Shown piece by piece: positions 6,557 to 14,073 of a stretch of DNA of 25,924 nt. The DNA lies in assembly GCA_964528095.1 (NCBI GenBank), contig CAZGSG010000052.1:1-25924 (forward strand), given 5' to 3'. This stretch comes from CAZGSG01 sp964528095 (GTDB lineage: Bacteria > Bacteroidota > Bacteroidia > Chitinophagales > Chitinophagaceae). The translations under genes were made by a program, and so were the position numbers. The notes beneath the pieces are model-generated. The model was not told the origin of the DNA. It did not search any database and worked only from the letters and a program-made list of their open reading frames with translations. The first letter of the stretch is position 1; each line of letters opens with the position of its first letter.

Positions 6557-9500
6557 ATGTCTAAATTAAAAGCTATGCGATGCTTCTTTCCGGTATTCTT
6601 TTTTTGTTGTTGTACGAGTATCATTTCCGGACAAGGAGTGTACCAGCTTTGGGGAAGCACCCCTTTTGGTGGCGCCTCAGGTATTGGTAGTATTTATAGT
6701 CTTGATTCTGCAGGTAATAATTTTAAGAACCGATATAGTTTTCCGGCTATAAATCCAGGTGGTGAAATGAATGGTTCTAAGCTACTTTTCCTAAATGGTA
6801 AATATTATGGCTTTCACGCTTCTGCTTCGGGCTATTACGATCTCTTTGAATGGGATCCTATTACAAATATTTATGTAAAGAAGATTGACCTTGGTTCTTA
6901 TTCTGGAACAACCAGTAAGGTATGCGAATTATCAAGCTTTGGTGGGAAGATTTATGGATTGATATCCCGCCCCAAAAAATATGGCTCTGGAGGTATATTT
7001 GAATGGGATCCGGTGAGTAATATTTTTTCTTTTAAACACTATTTTAAGCAGGCAACCGGTTACAGTACAGACGGTGGCTTAACCCTATTAGGTGGTAAGT
7101 TTTATGGAATGACAACTACAGGTGGGATTAATAATAGCGGTGTCATTTTCGAATGGGATCCGGCTACCAGTATTTATGTCAAGAAAATAGATTTAGGAGG
7201 GACAATTGAGGGATTTCCGAAAGGCAGGCTTGTGTTATTTGATAATAAATTCTATGGTATTGCTCAAGGCAATATGGGATATATAATCTTTCAATGGGAC
7301 CCGGTTACGAACAATTTCGTTAAAAAAGTGAATCTCCAAGATGCGGGAATTTCTGACCGTGTGGAACAGGATCTTGTAGAAGTAAATGGAATATTCTATG
7401 GTGTAACTACGGTGGACCTTTCAGCAAATAATGGCGGATCAATATTTGAATGGAACCCTGCAACAAATATTTGTACCAAAAGAAAAGAGTTGTTTCCTAT
7501 TGGGCTTGATTGCAAAGGTAGGCTTACGTGGTTCAATAATAAATTTTATGGAACTACTGAAAGAGGTGGCTCAGAAGATTTGGGTGTCTTGTTTACATGG
7601 GATCCTTTTTCCAATATATTGGAAAAAAAGATAGACTTTTCCAATACAAACGGAGTCGGAATTCGGCCTTCAAATTCATTGACATTGGATCAAAATGGTA
7701 AAATGTATGGTGCAACCCGGGGTGGATATATAACAGGTAATGCATTAGCCGAAAAAAGTACATTCTTTGAATATAATCCTACGACAAATACCGTCATTCT
7801 AAAAATAAATATTAATGAAGATATTAAAAATGGGAAATGGCCTTTAGGACAACTAGCTCATTTTAAGGGGAAATTACATGGAGTTACAGGATTTGGTGGT
7901 ACAAATGAAGGAGGCGTATTATTTAGTTGGCACTCTGATACGGGATTTATAAAACATAAGGATTTTTCAAGTGAAGATGCAATTGGCAGTCCTCCCATTG
8001 GCGGATTATCTGAGTGGAATAATAAACTCTTCGGCATCACTTTTTCAAGCGCAGTGCAACCTGATAATCCAGGAGGAATTTTTCAATGGGATCCACTTAG
8101 TAATGTCATTATACCCAAGGCTGCCGGTGGCCATGGCAGAAGTATAAGAAGAGAAGGTCTTACTCTAATAAATGGAAAGTTTTATGGATTGAATTCGGAG
8201 CCTGGCTATTCAATTTTTGAGTGGGATCCACAAACCTCATTGGTTACAAATAAAGTGGGTTTTTCCGCAGATGCAGATCGTGAAGAAGCCGTTACGATGA
8301 ATGCTTATAATGGCAAGATTTATGGAGTTATCTATACTTCCATCACCCATCCATTAGGAGGAATTTTTGAGTGGGATCCTGGTACCAATGCATATTTCTT
8401 TCGTCATGAGATGTCCATTGAAAACGGGTCTTTCCCGTATGGCGATCTTACTGAGTTTAATGGCAAATTGTATGGTCTGGCATCACAAGGTGGCGTAAAT
8501 GATGAAGGTGTCATTTTTGAATGGGATCCCGCTACAAATACCTACTCAAAAAGATTTGATATGAGTGTGGCCACGGGATCCCGCCCACAAAGTGGGCTCA
8601 CCTTAAATGGTTTAAAGTTCATTGGTACAACTACCGAAGGCGGATCATTTAATAAGGGCGTCGTATTCGAATGGGATCCAATTACAAATATTTATTTAAT
8701 AAAACATCATTTCAATGGTCTTGATGGCGCTCAGCCTATCAATAATGACTTGATAAGGATGCCGGCATTGGTTTCGAGAGGTATTCCAGGCACTTGCACA
8801 TCCCCTCTATCTGTTGTAATTGATAATAGCAATAATACAAAATGGGTCGGTTTAACAGATGAAAATGGCGATGTCGTAGCAGAGATCCGTGCCAATGGAA
8901 ATAATCTTGGCCTGGTAAATTATCAGTTATATGTGCACAATGGAGCCGTAAGAGAAGATGCTTCTGGTAAGTTGTACCTCAATCGAAATCTGACGATCAC
9001 TCCCGCTATTCAGCCTTCAACCCCGGTTGAGATTCGTTTTTATATTACAGAAAAGGAATTTCAGACCTTACGTACTGCTACGAACTCTTTTGGTCAGTCC
9101 TCAGGCATTAACACAATCAATGACGTGGGTTTTTTCAAGAATGGGTCTTCTTGTAGCGGGGGCATACAGGCTGCCGCTGTTGTTTTGCCGGCTGTGGCTT
9201 CCGGATATGAAGATGGCTATGTTTTAACTGCAAGTATATCATCCTTTTCTTCTTTTTATTTTGCAAACAAGGCTTTTACTGTTTTGCCCCTCCGTATGAT
9301 TGGCTTTAACATAAAAGAACGCGACGAGGATGCTATACTTGAATGGACAACGGATTTGGAGGTAGGCATAAAGGGTTTTGTTATTGAAAGAAGTATTGAT
9401 GGACAAGTTTTTCATACTCTATCGGATCAGGCAGCAACAGGAGGTTTGGGAAGATCGACCTACCAGTTTATTGATATTAAAGCACTGAATATTGCAGCCG

Positions 9501-9838
9501 AGAGATTGTATTATCGTTTGAAAATTTTGAACGACAATGACCATTATTCATATTCTGATGTAATTATTATTTCATTAAGAAAAAAACAAATTGATCTTTT
9601 ATTATACCCCAACCCAACAAGAAACAACCCTACTCTGTTTATTCATGTGGAAAAAAGGCAAAGTATTCAATTGACTTTGGTTGACAATGTTGGAAGATTG
9701 GTATATCGTCAAAAGATACAAGCCGAAGCTGGCAATTCTACCATCATAATGCCAATCAATAATCTCCAGACTGGTTTCTATTGGCTGAAGGTAAAAGGAG
9801 CGGCTTTGGATCGAAAACTAGCCTTTGTTAAAGAATAA
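6557..9838 (+). CDS. Secreted GloVer-type tandem-repeat protein with T9SS sorting domain
   Basis: A 1093-residue exported protein with no recognised enzymatic domain. An N-terminal signal peptide (about residues 1-25, ending SIISGQG) is followed by fourteen repeats of about 50 residues (residues ~40-725). The repeats are built on the pattern KxYGxTxxGGxxxxGVIFEWDPxTNxYxKKxxF, which resembles the TIGR03803 'GloVer' choice-of-anchor tandem repeats. A non-repeated region (about 745-920) contains SVVIDNSNNTKWVGL and a strand-rich segment. The last ~80 residues, starting LLLYPNPTRNNPTLFI and ending GFYWLKVKGAALDRKLAFVKE, are a type A T9SS C-terminal sorting domain, so the protein is probably exported across the outer membrane and anchored or released. 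It stands alone with no obvious operon partner. A role in surface binding is possible but unproven. The ATG at 6557 gives the full signal peptide; an internal Met at residue 7 is an alternative. Confidence 0.9.
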   Translation: MSKLKAMRCFFPVFFFCCCTSIISGQGVYQLWGSTPFGGASGIGSIYSLDSAGNNFKNRYSFPAINPGGEMNGSKLLFLNGKYYGFHASASGYYDLFEWDPITNIYVKKIDLGSYSGTTSKVCELSSFGGKIYGLISRPKKYGSGGIFEWDPVSNIFSFKHYFKQATGYSTDGGLTLLGGKFYGMTTTGGINNSGVIFEWDPATSIYVKKIDLGGTIEGFPKGRLVLFDNKFYGIAQGNMGYIIFQWDPVTNNFVKKVNLQDAGISDRVEQDLVEVNGIFYGVTTVDLSANNGGSIFEWNPATNICTKRKELFPIGLDCKGRLTWFNNKFYGTTERGGSEDLGVLFTWDPFSNILEKKIDFSNTNGVGIRPSNSLTLDQNGKMYGATRGGYITGNALAEKSTFFEYNPTTNTVILKININEDIKNGKWPLGQLAHFKGKLHGVTGFGGTNEGGVLFSWHSDTGFIKHKDFSSEDAIGSPPIGGLSEWNNKLFGITFSSAVQPDNPGGIFQWDPLSNVIIPKAAGGHGRSIRREGLTLINGKFYGLNSEPGYSIFEWDPQTSLVTNKVGFSADADREEAVTMNAYNGKIYGVIYTSITHPLGGIFEWDPGTNAYFFRHEMSIENGSFPYGDLTEFNGKLYGLASQGGVNDEGVIFEWDPATNTYSKRFDMSVATGSRPQSGLTLNGLKFIGTTTEGGSFNKGVVFEWDPITNIYLIKHHFNGLDGAQPINNDLIRMPALVSRGIPGTCTSPLSVVIDNSNNTKWVGLTDENGDVVAEIRANGNNLGLVNYQLYVHNGAVREDASGKLYLNRNLTITPAIQPSTPVEIRFYITEKEFQTLRTATNSFGQSSGINTINDVGFFKNGSSCSGGIQAAAVVLPAVASGYEDGYVLTASISSFSSFYFANKAFTVLPLRMIGFNIKERDEDAILEWTTDLEVGIKGFVIERSIDGQVFHTLSDQAATGGLGRSTYQFIDIKALNIAAERLYYRLKILNDNDHYSYSDVIIISLRKKQIDLLLYPNPTRNNPTLFIHVEKRQSIQLTLVDNVGRLVYRQKIQAEAGNSTIIMPINNLQTGFYWLKVKGAALDRKLAFVKE
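6692..8716 (+). repeat. Fourteen ~150-base coding repeats in the secreted protein
   Basis: The conserved core (F/I)FEWDP begins at residues 97, 148, 198, 245, 297, 346, 403, 456, 509, 554, 604, 654 and 704, with a diverged first copy near residue 46; spacing is 45-57 residues. At DNA level the octamer TGGGATCC occurs nine times across the array, although other parts of each unit have diverged. This suggests an old array with strong selection on the Trp-Asp-Pro turn. Confidence 0.85.
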
Positions 9839-10094
9839 ATTTTTCACCTTGGTTATGGTTAAATGAAAACATGGCTTCTATTTTTAGAATTCAAAAGAAG
9901 TAGAGTCAAGCCTTATTGCATACATTGTGTCTGTCATTATAATAGTCTTTTATTGACGTATGGATTTAGCTTTATTGTCCAACCCATTTCGAAGTATTCA
10001 AATGAAAAGCGAAAAGACTGGCCATGTATCCGGGCTTATAGCACACAACGCAACAGGATGATAAACAAACAATTTTTTCTGTAAACAGATAGCC
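9839..10094. other. Intergenic region, no convincing gene
   Basis: AT-rich spacer of 256 bases between the secreted repeat protein (plus strand) and the convergent mini-protein gene (minus strand). A 73-codon frame at 9863-10084 has no recognisable pattern and is not accepted. No strong hairpin with a T-tract is seen. Confidence 0.5.
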
Positions 10095-10316
10095 TCAGGC
10101 GTCCTTATTATTCTTCCACCAGCGATAACCAATAATTCCGGCAATGGCCATTGGGAAAAAAGCGAGATAAAGGATGCCGCCATTCAAACCTTTTGCAGGT
10201 TTTTCACCCAACTGTTGAGCTGTCTTGGTGCAAATAGAACATTGCGCATTTGCCGAAGAGGCAAAAAGAAAAAAACAGGCAGAAATAAAACACGGCAAAA
10301 TCCACTTTTTCATCAC
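10095..10316 (-). CDS. Conserved 73-residue exported membrane mini-protein with CSIC motif
   Basis: A small protein with a signal peptide (hydrophobic residues 5-20, cleavage near SANAQ, residue 24-25), immediately followed by a Cys-X2-Cys pair (C26, C29) in CSICTKTAQQLGEKPAKGLNGG. One transmembrane segment follows (about 46-63) and a basic tail, GYRWWKNNKDA. I recognise it as a conserved Bacteroidota family of unknown function; the near-invariant look of the CSICTKTAQQ block and the YRWW end argues that it is a real gene. The Cys pair at the mature N-terminus could bind metal or haem, or be redox-active, on the periplasmic side; this is inference. Two adjacent ATGs (10316, 10313) are possible starts. 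It sits downstream of typA but is separated by a terminator, so it is probably transcribed on its own. Confidence 0.82.
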   Translation of the reverse strand: MMKKWILPCFISACFFLFASSANAQCSICTKTAQQLGEKPAKGLNGGILYLAFFPMAIAGIIGYRWWKNNKDA

Positions 10317-10318
10317 TG

Positions 10319-10326
10319 CAAAGCTA
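10319..10326 (-). promoter_or_regulatory. Possible -7 element of the mini-protein gene
   Basis: On the minus strand this reads TAGCTTTG, an exact TAnnTTTG match ending 2 bases from the first ATG (10316) and 5 bases from the second (10313). No TTTG box is seen at the usual distance. If used, the mRNA would be leaderless or nearly so; it may be chance. Confidence 0.35.
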
Positions 10327-10445
10327 CTGAAGAATAGGTTTCAGTGGTGTAAAAGTTTCGGTATATGACAGCTTCATGAATGACTGCAATATTCAATATA
10401 TGATAACCAGGAGCCTCATTACTGATATCACGGGATGCCCTGAAT

Positions 10446-10470
10446 AAAAAAGCCGGATCAATGATCCGGC
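10446..10470 (-). terminator. Rho-independent terminator downstream of typA
   Basis: On the minus strand, starting 26 bases after the typA stop, the sequence GCCGGATCA-T-TGATCCGGC forms a 9-base GC-rich inverted repeat (10470 to 10452), followed at once by six T residues (10451 to 10446). The formal loop is a single base, so the real hairpin will have a few terminal pairs open. Position, orientation and U-tract fit a terminator for typA. Confidence 0.85.
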
Positions 10471-10496
10471 CTGGTATGTTTATCAGTATAGTAGTC

Positions 10497-12311
10497 TTAT
10501 GATACTGCTGCAGATTCCATCTTCTTTTGCACTTTCTTCCTGTCATCTTCATTCAGGATCACTTTACGCATCCGGATGAAGTTAGGAGTCACCTCAATGC
10601 ACTCGTCCTGCTGAATATACTCCATGCATTCTTCCAGTGTCATCAATGTTTTTGGTGCGATACGTGTTGCATCATCACTACCACTTGCACGGTGGTTGGT
10701 CAGTTTTTTTCCTTCTGTGGCGTTTACTACCAGGTCACCTGGTTTAATGTTTTCCGCAATGATCTGTCCCGCATAAACATCTTCACCCGGATCTACAAAG
10801 AAGGTTCCCCTGTCCTGTAATTTATCGATTGAATAACCGGTTGTTTTTTCCTGGCTCTTAGAGATCAGTACACCATTGTTTCTTCCGGGAATAGGTCCTT
10901 TCCAGGGCTTGTATTCGCTGAAACGGTGCGCCATCACTGCTTCGCCTGTTGTAGCGGTAAGCATTTGGGTACGCAATCCGATCAGTCCGCGTGAAGGGAT
11001 ATCAAATTCCAGGTGTTGCATCTCACCCTTTGTTTCCATGATCAGCATTTCACCTTTACGGCGGCTCACCAGGTCAATTACTTTGCTGGCAAATTCCTGT
11101 GGTACATCTACCACCAGCACTTCATATGGTTCTGATTTTTTTCCGTCTATCTCTTTGGTGATAACCTGTGGCTGACCAACAGTCAACTCGTAGCCTTCGC
11201 GACGCATTGTCTCTATCAGGATGCCCAGGTGCAGGATACCACGGCCATATACCACAAGACTGTCCCCTTCTTCACTATCCACTACTTTCAACGCCAGGTT
11301 CTTTTCGGTTTCCTTCATCAGGCGATCGCGCAGGTGCCTGGAGGTAACGAATTTTCCATCTTTACCAAAGAAAGGAGAGTTATTTACTGAGAACAGCATG
11401 TTCATGGTTGGCTCATCCACACTGATCACCGGTAATGCTTCGGGGTTTTCCGCATCAGCCAGGGTATCTCCGATATTAAAATCTTCAATACCTACTACTG
11501 CGCAAAGGTCACCGGCAATTACTTCGGTTACTTTTTTCTTGCCCATTCCTTCAAACACATATAACTCGCGCACTTTAGTCTTCTTTACTGAACCATCGGC
11601 CTGCATCAATACAACGGCCTGGTTTTCTTTCAGCACACCCCGACTTACTTTTCCCACAGCAATACGACCAAGGAAAGAAGAGTAATCCAGTGAAGTGATC
11701 TGCATCTGTACCGGACCTTCGTTTACTTTTGGCGGCGGTACATATTTAATGATACCATCCAGTAAAGGATTGATATTATCTATCTGCGTCAATGAATCAT
11801 TGAACCAGCCATTTTTTCCACTACCATAGAAAGTAGGGAAGTCCAGCTGTTCTTCTGTTGCATCCAGATTAAAGAATAATTCGAATACGGCATCATGCAC
11901 TTCGTCAGGACGGCAATTCGGTTTATCTACCTTATTAATGATAACGATTGGTTTCAGGTTAAGCTGAAGCGCTTTCTGGAGTACAAAACGGGTTTGAGGC
12001 ATGGGGCCTTCAAACGCATCAACCAACAGGCATACGCCATCGGCCATTTTTAATACCCTTTCCACTTCACCGCCGAAGTCGGCGTGACCAGGAGTGTCGA
12101 TCACATTGATTTTAACTCCTTTATACACAACAGAGGCGTTCTTACTAAAAATAGTAATCCCTCTTTCCCTTTCAAGGTCATTGCTGTCCATGATCAGGTC
12201 ACCGGTTTCCTGGTTTTCCCGGAAAACTTTTGTAGTGTGTAATATCTTGTCAACCAGTGTAGTTTTACCGTGGTCAACGTGTGCGATAATCGCTATATTC
12301 CTAATTTCCAT
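10497..12311 (-). CDS. typA: Translational GTPase TypA/BipA
   Basis: TypA (BipA) is a ribosome-binding GTPase related to EF-G that helps 50S subunit assembly and stress adaptation. From the ATG at 12311 it has 604 residues, the usual length. Motifs are HVDHGKTT (residues 11-18, P-loop), ERERGITI (switch I), DTPGHADF (72-79, G3) and NKVDKP (126-131, G4). They are followed by the beta-barrel domain 2, EF-G-like domains III and V, and the family-specific C-terminal domain with GRNNGVLIS and GSDDA. The open frame continues to 12377, but the added residues (LVSFAYPAEL...) overlap the promoter described separately, and family members begin MEIRNIAIIAHVDHG, so 12311 is chosen. It is monocistronic, with its own promoter and terminator. 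Confidence 0.97.
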   Translation of the reverse strand: MEIRNIAIIAHVDHGKTTLVDKILHTTKVFRENQETGDLIMDSNDLERERGITIFSKNASVVYKGVKINVIDTPGHADFGGEVERVLKMADGVCLLVDAFEGPMPQTRFVLQKALQLNLKPIVIINKVDKPNCRPDEVHDAVFELFFNLDATEEQLDFPTFYGSGKNGWFNDSLTQIDNINPLLDGIIKYVPPPKVNEGPVQMQITSLDYSSFLGRIAVGKVSRGVLKENQAVVLMQADGSVKKTKVRELYVFEGMGKKKVTEVIAGDLCAVVGIEDFNIGDTLADAENPEALPVISVDEPTMNMLFSVNNSPFFGKDGKFVTSRHLRDRLMKETEKNLALKVVDSEEGDSLVVYGRGILHLGILIETMRREGYELTVGQPQVITKEIDGKKSEPYEVLVVDVPQEFASKVIDLVSRRKGEMLIMETKGEMQHLEFDIPSRGLIGLRTQMLTATTGEAVMAHRFSEYKPWKGPIPGRNNGVLISKSQEKTTGYSIDKLQDRGTFFVDPGEDVYAGQIIAENIKPGDLVVNATEGKKLTNHRASGSDDATRIAPKTLMTLEECMEYIQQDECIEVTPNFIRMRKVILNEDDRKKVQKKMESAAVS

Positions 12312-12333
12312 AATCTCAATTTCAAACGAGCGG

Positions 12334-12365
12334 CAAAGGTACATTAATTCGGCGGGGTAGGCAAA
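12334..12365 (-). promoter_or_regulatory. Bacteroidota-type promoter of typA
   Basis: On the minus strand TTTG (12365-12362) is followed by a 20-base spacer and TACCTTTG (12341-12334), an exact match to the TTTG / TAnnTTTG consensus with standard spacing. The element ends 22 bases before the typA ATG, which implies a short leader and supports the start at 12311. Confidence 0.85.
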
Positions 12366-12423
12366 CGAAACCAGCAATTAATAAGGACTTAATACTGAAT
12401 AAATAAGGATTTAGAGTAGTTTT

Positions 12424-13437
12424 ATGAAAATCCTGTGTATGAAATTCCTTAAATGGCTTGCCCTCATACTACTTATACTAATTATCGTGTATTTCCTGGG
12501 CCCGCATCCAGGTCGTCCTACATATGCAAAAGACCTGCCTGTTGTGCCTGCCGAACCGCAGCTCCTGGAAAAATACATACAAAATGAAGAGTCGAGGCAT
12601 ACGATCAAACCTGGCAATGAAGCAAGGATCATCTGGATCAATGACTCTCTAAAACAACCAACTGACTATTCGGTAGTTTATCTGCATGGATTTTCTGCCA
12701 GCCAGGAAGAGGGAGACCCGGTGCATACCGAATTTGCGAAGAAATTTGGCTGCAACCTATACCTCCCCCGGCTTGCAGAACATGGAATCGATACCACAGA
12801 GCCCATGGTCAACTTCACAGCAGATAAAATATGGAATTCGGCCAAAGAAGCATACGCTATCGCTAAACAAATAGGCAAAAAAGTCATCCTGCTGAGTACT
12901 TCTACCGGGGGAACGCTTGCGTTGAAACTGGCGGCTGAATATCCCGATATCGCCGGCCTGATCCTGCTTTCTCCCAATATTGCCATTAATGATCCCAATG
13001 CCTGGGTGCTGAATAATCCCTGGGGTTTGCAAATAGCGCATCTTGTAAAAGGAAAGTATAATATCTCCAGCGATACAACAGCGATCTATAAAAAATACTG
13101 GACAAGCAAATACCGGATGGAAGCAGCTGTACAATTGGAAGAACTACTAGAGACCACCATGAAGGCCTCGCTTTTTGAGAAAGTTACCCAGCCTACATTG
13201 ATGCTATATTATTATAAGGATGATGATCACCAGGACGAAACTGTAAAAGTATCCGCCATGAAAACAATGTTTCGCCAGTTGGGTACGCCGCCTGATCTGA
13301 AAAAAGAATATGCGCTTCCGAATACGGGTGATCATGTGATCGGTTCATATATTAAATCAAAAGATATAGCGTCGGTAGAAAGGGAATGTGAAAAGTTTGG
13401 AAGAGAAATATTGCATCTTAAGGAATGGGATAAATAA
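12424..13437 (+). CDS. Membrane-anchored alpha/beta hydrolase
   Basis: A 337-residue protein with an N-terminal hydrophobic segment (about residues 9-25) acting as signal anchor, so the catalytic domain is probably periplasmic. An alpha/beta hydrolase fold follows: YLHGFSAS (residues 87-93, oxyanion region), nucleophile elbow LLSTSTGGTLAL with Ser160 as likely nucleophile, a candidate acid in the YYYKDDDHQD segment (266-268) and a His at 304 in NTGDHVIGS. The elbow is Ser-X-Ser-X-Gly in place of the usual Gly-X-Ser-X-Gly. It resembles the serine aminopeptidase/lysophospholipase-like group, but the substrate cannot be told. The first ATG is used; a second at residue 6 (12439) also gives a good anchor, and a near-match -7 element (TAGTTTTA, 12417-12424) would favour that later start. 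Confidence 0.85.
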   Translation: MKILCMKFLKWLALILLILIIVYFLGPHPGRPTYAKDLPVVPAEPQLLEKYIQNEESRHTIKPGNEARIIWINDSLKQPTDYSVVYLHGFSASQEEGDPVHTEFAKKFGCNLYLPRLAEHGIDTTEPMVNFTADKIWNSAKEAYAIAKQIGKKVILLSTSTGGTLALKLAAEYPDIAGLILLSPNIAINDPNAWVLNNPWGLQIAHLVKGKYNISSDTTAIYKKYWTSKYRMEAAVQLEELLETTMKASLFEKVTQPTLMLYYYKDDDHQDETVKVSAMKTMFRQLGTPPDLKKEYALPNTGDHVIGSYIKSKDIASVERECEKFGREILHLKEWDK

Positions 13438-13509
13438 CGTTATGCTTCAAACTAGCGTTTATTTACTTTATTTATATGATGATAAAAACATGTGTTTCCG
13501 GTAAAAACC

Positions 13510-13541
13510 TTTGATAAGATTTCTCCTTATTTTTATCTTTG
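13510..13541 (+). promoter_or_regulatory. Bacteroidota-type promoter of the first retropepsin-like gene
   Basis: TTTG (13510-13513), a 20-base spacer, then TATCTTTG (13534-13541) match the TTTG / TAnnTTTG consensus exactly. The element ends 17 bases before the ATG at 13559. This rules out the upstream part of the open frame (from a TTG at 13511) and sets the start of the gene. Confidence 0.85.
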
Positions 13542-13558
13542 GCATAAACCTTATCAAT

Positions 13559-13981
13559 ATGTCTATTATCAAACATCCTTTATTATTCGTGGGCTCCAAG
13601 GGAGAAAAACAATTGTATACATTGTTTGACAGCGGTGCGAATCTTTCTTGCATCCATCCTGGTTATTTAAGTGATGTAGAAGCTCCGGTCCACCTTGGAA
13701 GTATTCGAAGATTGGGCACTGCAAGCGAAGGTCATTATATTGAAGTAAAAGAGAGAGTGACCCTTGATTTTTATATTGACGATGTATTGCTCTCTGATGA
13801 ATTCCTGGTAGTTCCAGGCCTTAGCGAAGAGGTTATAATCGGCGTTGCTACCTTGCAAAAATGGCGTATCAAACTGGACTTTGAACACGATCGGGTAATT
13901 GTTGACCCAAAAGTTGCAAAACTTCAACTTAAAAAATGCAAACCTCAGAACCACAGTTACTCGAGACTGGCAATCGTTTGA
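13559..13981 (+). CDS. Retropepsin-like aspartic protease domain protein (DSG copy)
   Basis: A 140-residue cytoplasmic-looking protein with no signal peptide or membrane segment. It carries the single-domain retropepsin-like pattern: LFDSGANLSCIHP with catalytic Asp24-Ser25-Gly26, an internal strand region LDFYIDDVLLSDEFLVVPGL, and a second block EEVIIGVATLQKWRIKLDF, where Ile-Ile-Gly (93-95) followed by Leu matches the conserved hydrophobic-Gly motif of the fold. Retropepsins act as homodimers, each subunit giving one Asp, so this protein would need a partner; substrate and processing event are unknown. The open frame extends 16 codons upstream, but the promoter overlaps them, so the ATG at 13559 is chosen. 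It is followed after 92 bases by a paralogue on the same strand. Confidence 0.8.
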   Translation: MSIIKHPLLFVGSKGEKQLYTLFDSGANLSCIHPGYLSDVEAPVHLGSIRRLGTASEGHYIEVKERVTLDFYIDDVLLSDEFLVVPGLSEEVIIGVATLQKWRIKLDFEHDRVIVDPKVAKLQLKKCKPQNHSYSRLAIV

Positions 13982-14057
13982 AGATTACATAATCTTGCAA
14001 AAACGAACAATTCCTTCACGGCGGTCAATTGACCTTCCCCAAAAAGTGTTTCACTTT
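13981..14057. repeat. Three dyad-symmetric sites between the two retropepsin-like genes
   Basis: In the 92-base gap there are three inverted repeats: AAGATTA-CA-TAATCTT (13981-13996, starting at the last base of the first gene's stop), the perfect 12-base palindrome GGTCAATTGACC (14023-14034), and AAAGTG-TTT-CACTTT (14043-14057), which ends 16 bases before the second ATG. None has a T-tract, so they are poor intrinsic terminators. They could be operator or RNA hairpin sites controlling the second gene. Confidence 0.55.
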
Positions 14058-14073
14058 CTAATACAGTTTAGTT

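Noticed and set aside
9863..10084. 73-codon plus-strand frame after the secreted repeat protein
   Set aside because: Composition is unlike a real protein, no motif or promoter is visible, and it lies in an AT-rich spacer.
10313..10552. 79-codon minus-strand frame between typA and the mini-protein gene
   Set aside because: It spans the typA terminator and the end of typA in another frame, with no protein-like pattern.
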